DNA of 5,027 bases. Source: Desulfobacteraceae bacterium (GTDB lineage Bacteria > Desulfobacterota > Desulfobacteria > Desulfobacterales > UBA11574). Every line of letters begins with the position of its first letter. Within the stretch, counting starts at the first letter, position 1. Made by a program: the position numbers and the translations under genes. Below the pieces are notes generated by a model. It ran no database searches, had not been told where the DNA came from, and saw only the letters and a list, made by a program, of their open reading frames with translations. This document shows, in pieces, positions 1 through 5,027 of this stretch. The stretch covers positions 1 to 5,027 of the forward strand of contig JAOUGB010000227.1 in the NCBI GenBank assembly GCA_029857875.1. Direction: 5' to 3'.

Positions 1-13
1 AACACAATATTAA

Positions 14-499
14 AAATATCTTGATAAAAACGGAAACGTACATTACACGGACGATTTGACCAACGTTCCCGAAAATCAGCGAACCGACATTAATGAATAT
101 ACAGGAATTCAAGATAATGCGTATGATCAGGAAAAAGATGAGCAAAAAGCTGAACAGTTACAGCCTATAATTGAGAAGGAAGAGGAAAAAAATAAACCTG
201 ACATAAATGATTTTTCTGAAATCAAGAAGCGTCTTGACCAGGAAAAGGAAAAATTGGACGAAGAATACAGGGCCTTGATGGAGGAAAAAAAAGAGATTGC
301 AACAGAGAAAAACAAATATAGATCAAAAAGTAGCGCCAAGAAATATAACAAAGTTATACTGGAGTTTAATGAGAGAATAGAAGATTATGAAAAAAGAAAA
401 AGGCTGTTCAATGAGGAAGTTGAAAAATATAACAGCCGGGTTGAAAAATCCTACCTAAATGAATTAGAAAAAATAAAAAATAAAAAAGAAGAAGATTAA
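14..499 (+). CDS. DUF4124-like domain protein with coiled-coil tail; 5' end missing or disrupted
   Basis: The function of this protein is unknown. The open frame runs from just after an in-frame TAA (11-13) to the TAA at 497-499. Its first residues, KYLDKNGNVHYTDD followed by LTNVPENQR, resemble the DUF4124 signature (YKYVD-x-x-G-x-V-H-x-T-D), which in this family normally follows a signal peptide and sits in the periplasm. The first usable start codon is TTG at 56-58, giving 147 residues, but it lies after most of the motif and has no Shine-Dalgarno sequence, so I doubt it is the true start. From about residue 50 of that 147-residue version onward the protein is very rich in Glu and Lys with heptad-like spacing, suggesting a long coiled coil, and it ends in KKEED. 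Base composition is clearly more AT-rich than purF. The true 5' end probably lies left of the window, with a nonsense change or one-base frameshift at 11-16. Coding status is fairly sure; the start and integrity are not. Confidence 0.72.
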   Translation, partial: KYLDKNGNVHYTDDLTNVPENQRTDINEYTGIQDNAYDQEKDEQKAEQLQPIIEKEEEKNKPDINDFSEIKKRLDQEKEKLDEEYRALMEEKKEIATEKNKYRSKSSAKKYNKVILEFNERIEDYEKRKRLFNEEVEKYNSRVEKSYLNELEKIKNKKEED

Positions 500-522
500 C
501 TCCCCCCAAAGAATACCATTTC

Positions 523-560
523 CAAGGTTTTACTCTATTGGTGATACGACCAATACCTTG
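523..560. terminator. Bulged stem-loop between convergent genes
   Basis: Two nested perfect 6-bp inverted repeats are present: CAAGGT (523-528) pairs with ACCTTG (555-560), and ATTGGT (537-542) pairs with ACCAAT (549-554). The loop is 6 nt (543-548), and an 8-nt bulge (529-536) lies on the left arm only. The element sits between the ends of the convergent plus-strand DUF4124-like gene and the minus-strand ATPase gene, which is the expected place for a terminator. It is not a textbook intrinsic terminator: the stem is only moderately GC-rich, and the nearest plus-strand T-rich tract (573-580) starts 12 nt after the stem. No T tract follows on the minus strand. The structure is seen directly; the terminator role is inference. 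Confidence 0.4.
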
Positions 561-572
561 TGATGGATCCCC

Positions 573-2165
573 TTATTTTTCTACACCGGTTAATTCGCGA
601 TAGAATTGTTCGTCTTCAACGTATGTAAGCCCATCGTTGAATGTTATAAGGCCCCTTTGATAGAGCTTTGCAATTGCCATATCTATTGATTCAAACTCTT
701 CAGTCCCGGCTTGCATCTGTGATCGAATTCGATTTGTGGTGGAATCTTTAATAAATTTTTTAACTCGATACGAATTGATCAACTTCTCAAGGGCGAGTAT
801 TCTGCCTTCACCTTTTTTTAAGGGGATAAGTCGCTGTGATAAAACAAGCTGTAAGCAGTCAGCAAGTTTTGTCCGGATAAGGGGTTGCATATGGGGTTCG
901 AACATATTGATAACTCTATCAAAAATAGAAGTCGAACTGCTTGCGTGGACTGAGCTCATAACCAGGTGTCCCGTATCGGCGGCCTGTAATCCAATTTCAA
1001 AAGTCTCTTTGTCCCTCATTTCTCCAACAACGATAACATCAGGTGATTGTCGGAACACAGTTCTTAGGCCTGAGGCAAAAGATTTGGTATCCGTGCCAAC
1101 TTCCCTCTGATTAATGTTACTCTTTTTGTGTTCATGCATAACTTCAATAGGATCTTCAAGAGAAATGATGTTTCTTTGTTGGGTATTATTGATAACATCA
1201 ATAAGTGCGTTGAGGGTGGTGGTTTTGCCGTGCCCGGCAGGACCAGAAACTAAAATTAAACCTTGCGGTTTAAATGCAAAATCTTTTAACCACACCGGCA
1301 AATTCAGCTCTTCAAAAGTTGGAATTCCATCCCTGATTGGACGCATGGCAATTGAAATAGAATTTCTTTGCCTATATATATTTACCCTAAATCTACCAAT
1401 ATTTTTAAATGAAACAGCCAAATCAAACTCGTTCTTACGCAAGAATTCATCCCATTCGGAATAAGGAATAATTTCTCTGGCATACATCTCACAATTAACC
1501 GGCGATAAGGCTGGCAGCGCGGGGCGTGTCAGTTTATTGTCAATACGAATGGATGGCGGTGCACCAGGTGTTAAAAGGATATCACTGGCATTATACTTCA
1601 TTAATTTTCCAAGAAGTGCTTCCAAATCAAGCACTTCTTTTACCTTAGCACTTTCCGTGTTACATGTTTTTGATATCGCTTCACCTTTTAATTCTCGACC
1701 GGGCTTTAACGGCAGACAATTTAAAGCCGCATCTATCATAAAAGAAGGTGCCACCATGGGGTGAATTTTTTTTCCAAGAACAAATTCAACTTCACTGACA
1801 GCCATGAAATCTTGTGGGTTTGCCATTGCCAATGATATCTTTGTGTTATTTACCGCAACGGGCAGAATTTTCATGGATTTCATTTTATCGACGGGCAAAA
1901 GATTGAGCAACTCGGGTTTAATGTCCTGATCGAAAAGGTTAATACCAGGAACACCAAGCTTTTTGCTTAAACAATGGATTAAGTCATGGATGGTAATAAA
2001 CCCCATTTCAATTAAAATAGATCCCAAATGACCACCTACTTGGGTCTGCCTTTTTAGAACCTGTTCAAGCTGAGAATTATTAATAAGACCAGATTTGACA
2101 AGAATTTCACCGATCTTCTGTTTGCCTGGGCCTTGATTCTCATGTTTATCGGATGTGGTTTCCAT
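573..2165 (-). CDS. PilT-like type IV pilus retraction ATPase with N-terminal MshEN domain
   Basis: This 530-residue cytoplasmic ATPase of the T2SS/T4P secretion family probably powers type IV pilus retraction. Residues about 17-150 form an MshEN (GspE N-terminal) domain. It contains two repeats of the cyclic-di-GMP-binding pattern, KIGEILVKSG with Q40 at 17-40 and HLGSILIEMG from 46. After a linker, residues about 178-530 align along the whole PilT core. This includes the ASDILL N-domain start (193-198), Walker A GPAGHGKT (308-315, K314), Asp box SLEDPIEV (335-342), Walker B SPDVIVVGEMRD (374-385, E382), His box GHLVMSSVH (399-407), and RVKKFIKD (467-474) where PilT has AIRNLIRE. The CxxC zinc motif of PilB/GspE is absent, which favours PilT over the extension ATPases. 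Usual PilT is about 340-380 residues, so the extra length is the MshEN domain plus linker. The ATG at 2165 has a good ribosome site, and a sigma-54 promoter lies upstream. PilT family is sure; whether it is the main retraction motor or an accessory paralogue is not. Confidence 0.93.
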   Translation of the reverse strand: METTSDKHENQGPGKQKIGEILVKSGLINNSQLEQVLKRQTQVGGHLGSILIEMGFITIHDLIHCLSKKLGVPGINLFDQDIKPELLNLLPVDKMKSMKILPVAVNNTKISLAMANPQDFMAVSEVEFVLGKKIHPMVAPSFMIDAALNCLPLKPGRELKGEAISKTCNTESAKVKEVLDLEALLGKLMKYNASDILLTPGAPPSIRIDNKLTRPALPALSPVNCEMYAREIIPYSEWDEFLRKNEFDLAVSFKNIGRFRVNIYRQRNSISIAMRPIRDGIPTFEELNLPVWLKDFAFKPQGLILVSGPAGHGKTTTLNALIDVINNTQQRNIISLEDPIEVMHEHKKSNINQREVGTDTKSFASGLRTVFRQSPDVIVVGEMRDKETFEIGLQAADTGHLVMSSVHASSSTSIFDRVINMFEPHMQPLIRTKLADCLQLVLSQRLIPLKKGEGRILALEKLINSYRVKKFIKDSTTNRIRSQMQAGTEEFESIDMAIAKLYQRGLITFNDGLTYVEDEQFYRELTGVEK

Positions 2166-2170
2166 TTTGA

Positions 2171-2176
2171 TCTCCT
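2171..2176 (-). promoter_or_regulatory. Ribosome binding site of the PilT-like gene
   Basis: On the minus strand AGGAGA lies 5 nt before the ATG at 2165. This strong Shine-Dalgarno match fixes that start, from which the full MshEN domain is translated. Confidence 0.85.
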
Positions 2177-2263
2177 GGAAAATAATTTTTAAAATAAAAT
2201 GACTGTCAAAACTCTGCTATTCTCGTATTCGAAAAAGCTGTCAATAATCATTAGACCATTTAT

Positions 2264-2280
2264 AGCAATACCCGTACCAA
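2264..2280 (-). promoter_or_regulatory. Sigma-54 (RpoN) -24/-12 promoter of the PilT-like gene
   Basis: Read on the minus strand the site is TTGGTACGGGTATTGCT. It matches the consensus YTGGCACGRNNNTTGCW at every defined base except one (C to T in the -24 block), with exactly 10 nt between the GG and GC dinucleotides. The predicted transcription start is near 2253, leaving a leader of about 88 nt before the ATG at 2165. It is correctly oriented and placed for the PilT-like gene. Sigma-54 promoters need an enhancer-binding activator such as PilR or another NtrC-type regulator; none is encoded in the window. The match is seen directly; activity is inferred. Confidence 0.78.
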
Positions 2281-2544
2281 ACAGGATTAGATCATATTAA
2301 ATATATTAATTTATCTATACATATCAATAGGATATTGTGTGATAACAGTGGTAATACTTAAGAGATTTAGCAGGCGGGTAAAGAATGAAGTGACATAATT
2401 TTGACAGGTTATTGAAATTATAATGAAAGAGATAGGTTTACACGGTGTGAAAAAAAGCATTATCCATGGAGCGATTTAACAAATATAAACACCCCGCCCC
2501 CTGATATAATTTTACCTTAAAAAATTTTCCCGACCTGCTACATT
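2281..2544. other. AT-rich intergenic region upstream of the PilT-like gene
   Basis: This gap lies between the stop of the radical SAM gene and the sigma-54 promoter. I found no gene: the only short frames are fewer than 20 codons and lack ribosome sites. A very AT-rich part at about 2290-2330 lies directly upstream of the promoter and could bend, but I found no exact IHF site. Two direct TGACA copies (2391-2395, 2402-2406; 11 bp apart) and a small palindrome around 2438-2451 (TTACACGGTGTGAA) lie roughly 110-190 bp upstream of the promoter, where enhancer-binding sites are common. There is no clear intrinsic terminator for the radical SAM gene. Confidence 0.5.
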
Positions 2545-3546
2545 CTATTGGATCTTCCGAATCTCTTCTTTTAACATACAACAGGCGATTTTATATTTGC
2601 ACGTGCCGTTGGGGTTATAGCTCAAGTTGTCCGGCTGAATAAGTTTGTTCATCACGCACCCTTCTGGAATGTTAAGTGCAAAAAAATCGTTTTCGTTGAT
2701 CCTCGGGGTATTCGCCAATGCGTTATCTTTAAATACCAAACTGTGCAGCGGATAGTCCTCACACAGCGGGCAGCGGTATACTCTGCCGTTGGGGAATATA
2801 AAATAGTTGTCCGCCACCAGACCGGCGCATTCAAACGGTTCTTCGAGGCTCAAAAATACTTTCGGGTAGGTAACAATAATGCCGAGACGGGCGATTTTTT
2901 GGGCCGATAGAGGAATAATTTTTAGCCAATCATCTCGAGAAACCTGTAGTTTACCCTGTCTGCTTTCAGCGGATTTTCCCCTGATTCCGATGACCTGTAT
3001 AAAAAAACGATCAATCTTTAAATCTTTCAAAAGCGGTGCGATTTTGTCAAGTTCATGTATATTTATCGTGCTTACGGTGTAGATCAGGCTGGTGCTAAAA
3101 CCTTTTAGAACCGCACTTTTGATGCCTTGGATACAGGTGTCAAACGATCCTTTTCCCCGGATCATATCGTTTGTTTTTCGGGTGGCGCCATCCAGACTGA
3201 AGCTGAAATAGTCGATAACATCCGGGCTGACTTTGGAAAGAATGTCATGAAACAGATATCCATTGGTATCAATGGTAATTGAACTGTAGCCGAGGGACTT
3301 GGCTTTGTTAACGGCTCCGGGGAGATCCGGATGAAGGGTGGGTTCTCCACCCAAAAAGATGACATTTGCTTCTTTGTTTTTTGATGCAAATACTTCGAGC
3401 CAGGCGTTAATCGTCTCTATGGGAAGCGTGTTTTTCCCGTGTTGTTTTTTGTTGATATAACAGTGCCTGCACTTGAGGTTACAATGGGTCAGGATGTGAA
3501 AGAAAACATTGGTGGCATTTTTGGAAAAGGCAACGGTTTTCTTCAT
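2545..3546 (-). CDS. Radical SAM enzyme with SPASM-like Cys-rich C-terminus
   Basis: This 333-residue protein belongs to the MoaA/PqqE/SPASM-type branch of radical SAM enzymes, which cleave S-adenosylmethionine at a [4Fe-4S] cluster to start radical chemistry. The cluster motif CNLKCRHC is at 22-29 (C22, C26, C29). The SAM-binding GGEPTLHPDL follows at 66-75, TIDTNG at 91-96 and SFSLDG at 115-120. The C-terminal third holds C240, C259, C262 (in GRVYRCPLC), C297, C316, C322 and C323, a spacing suggestive of one or two auxiliary Fe-S clusters. The substrate is unknown, and no short Cys-rich or glycine-rich precursor peptide is seen beside it. It starts 46 nt after purF on the same strand, so co-transcription is likely. 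The ATG at 3546 has only weak purine-rich sequence upstream (AAGAGA, 12 nt away), and an in-frame stop lies 24 nt further up, so no earlier start exists nearby. Family assignment is firm; the reaction cannot be named. Confidence 0.95.
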   Translation of the reverse strand: MKKTVAFSKNATNVFFHILTHCNLKCRHCYINKKQHGKNTLPIETINAWLEVFASKNKEANVIFLGGEPTLHPDLPGAVNKAKSLGYSSITIDTNGYLFHDILSKVSPDVIDYFSFSLDGATRKTNDMIRGKGSFDTCIQGIKSAVLKGFSTSLIYTVSTINIHELDKIAPLLKDLKIDRFFIQVIGIRGKSAESRQGKLQVSRDDWLKIIPLSAQKIARLGIIVTYPKVFLSLEEPFECAGLVADNYFIFPNGRVYRCPLCEDYPLHSLVFKDNALANTPRINENDFFALNIPEGCVMNKLIQPDNLSYNPNGTCKYKIACCMLKEEIRKIQ

Positions 3547-3590
3547 GTTTGGTAAGTATCTCTTGTCCTATAACATATGAAAAAGTGAGA

Positions 3591-3606
3591 GTCTAGCATT
3601 CTAGAC
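3591..3606 (-). terminator. Small hairpin over the purF stop codon, possible attenuator
   Basis: GTCTAG (3591-3596) and CTAGAC (3601-3606) form a perfect 6-bp inverted repeat around a 4-nt loop, and they include the purF TAG stop (3593-3595). Read on the minus strand, the hairpin is followed 6 nt later by a run of five T. This could weaken read-through from purF into the radical SAM gene, or protect the purF transcript end. The stem is short and half AT, so it is at best a leaky terminator; it may be chance. Confidence 0.3.
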
Positions 3607-4999
3607 AGTGCTTGGAAAGATCCTCGTCAAAACTGACCGGATAACAGCCGTCAAAACATGCCTTGCAAAAGTTGTTTTCCGGATGCTCAATACCGGTTGA
3701 ACTCAAAAGCCCCTCAAGGCTTAGATAATTCAGCGAGTCGAGACCGAGAAAATCTTTCAATTTTTCAATGGACATATTGGCTGCAATCAGTTCCCCCCTT
3801 GTGGAAAAATCGATTCCGTAATGACATGGAAAACGATGGGGAGGGCCGCCCACGCGCAAATGGATTCGGTTTACACCGAGTCCACGAAGGGCTTTGACTC
3901 TGGTTTTAACCGTTGTGCCTCTGATTATCGAGTCTTCGATGATGACGATATCTTTTCCTTCGAGAAGTTTTTTAACAGGATTTAATTTTACCCGAACACC
4001 AAAATCACGCATGCTCTGGGTGGGTTGAATAAATGTTCTCCCCACATAGTGATTTCGGATCATGGCCATCTCGAAAGGGATTCCGGAAACTTCCGAATAG
4101 CCCAAAGCTGCATACGTCCCGGAGTCGGGAAAGGGCATGACCAGATCAGCATCCACAGGCGCCTCTTGAGCAAGCCGACGCCCATGAGCCTTTCGGGTTA
4201 AATACACATTCTGTCCATAGATGGTGCTGTCAGGTCTTGCAAAATAGATGAATTCAAAAATGCAAAACGCTCTTTTTTCTAGCGTCGAGGTTTTGATGCT
4301 CCGGATGCCGTCCTCATTGATAATTACAATTTCGCCGGGATCAAGCTCGCGGACAAACTCAGCCTGGACCAGATCCAGCGCACAGGTTTCCGAGGCCAGA
4401 ACATAATGACCATTGAGTTTTCCCAGGCATAAGGGCCGGAAACCATAAGGATCCTTTATTCCTACAACTTCTCCTTTGCTGGTCAGCATCACAAAAGAAA
4501 ACGCCCCTTTGAGCCGTGATACCGTTTCTACCAGAGCGCCTTCGAATCCCAATTTCAAGCTTTTAACAAAGTAATGGAGAAAAATTTCGCTGTCCATGGT
4601 GGTCTGAAAAATAGAGCCTGTTTCCTCGAGTTCTTTTTTCAGATGGTACGCATTGACAAGATTGCCGTTATGGGCAATAGCATAAGCTTTTTTTTTGTGA
4701 TGGACAACAAACGGTTGGGCATTGCCAAGAATCGAGCTTCCTGTAGTGGAATAGCGTACATGTCCGATGGCGCTTTCTCCGTCCAAATGTTCCAGGTGAG
4801 TCACGTCAAAAACATCTGGGACAAGGCCCATCCCCTTGTGGTCAACAATGTTGTGGCCCCGGGTCACAGCAATTCCGCAACTTTCCTGTCCCCGGTGTTG
4901 AAGTGCATACAAACCAAAGTAGGTCAGCCTTGCAGCTTCAGGATGACCGTATATACCGAACAGCCCGCAGGCTTCACGGGGTTTTTCGAAATAATCCAT
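3593..4999 (-). CDS. purF: Amidophosphoribosyltransferase (glutamine PRPP amidotransferase)
   Basis: PurF catalyses the first committed step of purine synthesis: PRPP plus glutamine gives 5-phosphoribosylamine, glutamate and pyrophosphate, in the cytoplasm. At 468 residues it has normal full length. A 10-residue propeptide (MDYFEKPREA) precedes C11, the N-terminal nucleophile exposed by self-processing in the Bacillus-type enzyme. The glutaminase domain shows ALQHRGQES (32-40), GHVRYSTTG (79-87) and the oxyanion NG at 111-112. The phosphoribosyltransferase domain carries the PRPP loop VIIEDSIIRGTT (352-363) and GGPPHRFPCHYGID (384-397). C246 (CIFEFIYFARPDS), C392, C445 and C448 (CKACF) match the four [4Fe-4S] ligands of the Bacillus-type enzyme, so this is the Fe-S, oxygen-sensitive class. 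The tail ends in HCLEC, adding two cysteines not needed for the known cluster. The ATG at 4999 has a clear ribosome site. It leads the radical SAM gene; upstream neighbours lie outside the window. Confidence 0.98.
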   Translation of the reverse strand: MDYFEKPREACGLFGIYGHPEAARLTYFGLYALQHRGQESCGIAVTRGHNIVDHKGMGLVPDVFDVTHLEHLDGESAIGHVRYSTTGSSILGNAQPFVVHHKKKAYAIAHNGNLVNAYHLKKELEETGSIFQTTMDSEIFLHYFVKSLKLGFEGALVETVSRLKGAFSFVMLTSKGEVVGIKDPYGFRPLCLGKLNGHYVLASETCALDLVQAEFVRELDPGEIVIINEDGIRSIKTSTLEKRAFCIFEFIYFARPDSTIYGQNVYLTRKAHGRRLAQEAPVDADLVMPFPDSGTYAALGYSEVSGIPFEMAMIRNHYVGRTFIQPTQSMRDFGVRVKLNPVKKLLEGKDIVIIEDSIIRGTTVKTRVKALRGLGVNRIHLRVGGPPHRFPCHYGIDFSTRGELIAANMSIEKLKDFLGLDSLNYLSLEGLLSSTGIEHPENNFCKACFDGCYPVSFDEDLSKHCLEC

Positions 5000-5004
5000 A
5001 GGGT

Positions 5005-5009
5005 TCCTT
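5005..5009 (-). promoter_or_regulatory. purF: Ribosome binding site of purF
   Basis: AAGGA on the minus strand lies 5 nt before the ATG at 4999. It supports the start that leaves exactly ten residues before the catalytic Cys11. The window ends 18 nt further upstream, so no promoter can be judged. Confidence 0.75.
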
Positions 5010-5027
5010 AATTAATCGGTTTAAGCT

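Noticed and set aside
127..351. 74-codon minus-strand open frame opposite the coiled-coil gene
   Set aside because: Its Phe/Ser-rich product is what the complement of Glu/Lys-rich codons gives.
736..1764. Three plus-strand open frames of 75-124 codons opposite the PilT-like gene
   Set aside because: All are antisense shadows of the conserved ATPase core and linker, with no family signature.
2203..2244. TTGACA hexamers on the minus strand as sigma-70 -35 boxes for the PilT-like gene
   Set aside because: No acceptable -10 box lies at 16-18 nt, and the nearer copy would place the start inside the ribosome site; the sigma-54 site is far better.
2189..2251. 20-codon minus-strand frame in the leader of the PilT-like gene
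   Set aside because: It begins within a few bases of the predicted transcript start with no ribosome site; a leader peptide is not supported.
2290..2335. AT-rich stretch as an IHF site
   Set aside because: The closest match (TATCAA followed by four bases) lacks the TTR half of the consensus.
2401..2424. Plus-strand TTGACA (2401-2406) followed by TATAAT (2419-2424)
   Set aside because: Both hexamers are perfect but only 12 nt apart, too close for a sigma-70 promoter, and no gene follows on that strand.
2423..2479. 18-codon plus-strand frame MKEIGLHGVKKSIIHGAI
   Set aside because: It is very short, has no ribosome site and no family resemblance, so it is unlikely to be a precursor peptide for the radical SAM enzyme.
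2652..3389. Short open frames on both strands within the radical SAM gene
   Set aside because: They are alternate-frame shadows; the radical SAM frame holds all conserved motifs.
4574..5011. 145-codon plus-strand open frame opposite the 5' end of purF
   Set aside because: It lies fully antisense to a certain purF, and the product has no recognisable domain.

Overview
The window reads as a chromosomal piece of an anaerobic, moderately AT-rich Gram-negative bacterium. Desulfobacterota (the former Deltaproteobacteria, for example a sulfate reducer) is my best guess. The grounds are a DUF4124-type 'KYLDKNGNVHYTDD' protein with a Glu/Lys coiled-coil tail, a PilT-type ATPase with an MshEN domain behind a sigma-54 promoter, and an iron-sulfur PurF next to a radical SAM/SPASM-like enzyme. 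This placement is inference from protein style; no rRNA or marker gene is present.

Layout from left to right. (1) Positions 1-499, plus strand: the 3' part of a gene whose product starts with a DUF4124-like motif and continues as a charged coiled coil. Its frame is broken by a stop at 11-13, immediately before the domain, so the gene is either disrupted there or affected by a sequence error. (2) Positions 500-572: a short gap between convergent genes, holding a bulged stem-loop. (3) Positions 573-2165, minus strand: a 530-residue PilT-like retraction ATPase carrying an extra N-terminal MshEN (cyclic-di-GMP-binding type) domain. It has a strong ribosome binding site and a near-perfect -24/-12 sigma-54 promoter at 2264-2280. 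(4) Positions 2281-2544: an AT-rich intergenic stretch with no convincing gene. (5) Positions 2545-3546, minus strand: a radical SAM enzyme with a Cys-rich SPASM-like C-terminus. (6) Positions 3593-4999, minus strand: purF, amidophosphoribosyltransferase, complete, with propeptide and Fe-S cysteines.

The three minus-strand genes form two likely transcription units. purF and the radical SAM gene are only 46 nt apart and probably co-transcribed, with a small hairpin over the purF stop that could reduce read-through. The PilT-like gene lies downstream but has its own sigma-54 promoter, so it is probably controlled separately, as motility and surface genes often are. No mobile element, CRISPR array, tRNA or rRNA was seen. 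Most of the window is ordinary housekeeping. The points worth a second look are the MshEN-PilT fusion with its sigma-54 promoter and the broken DUF4124 gene.
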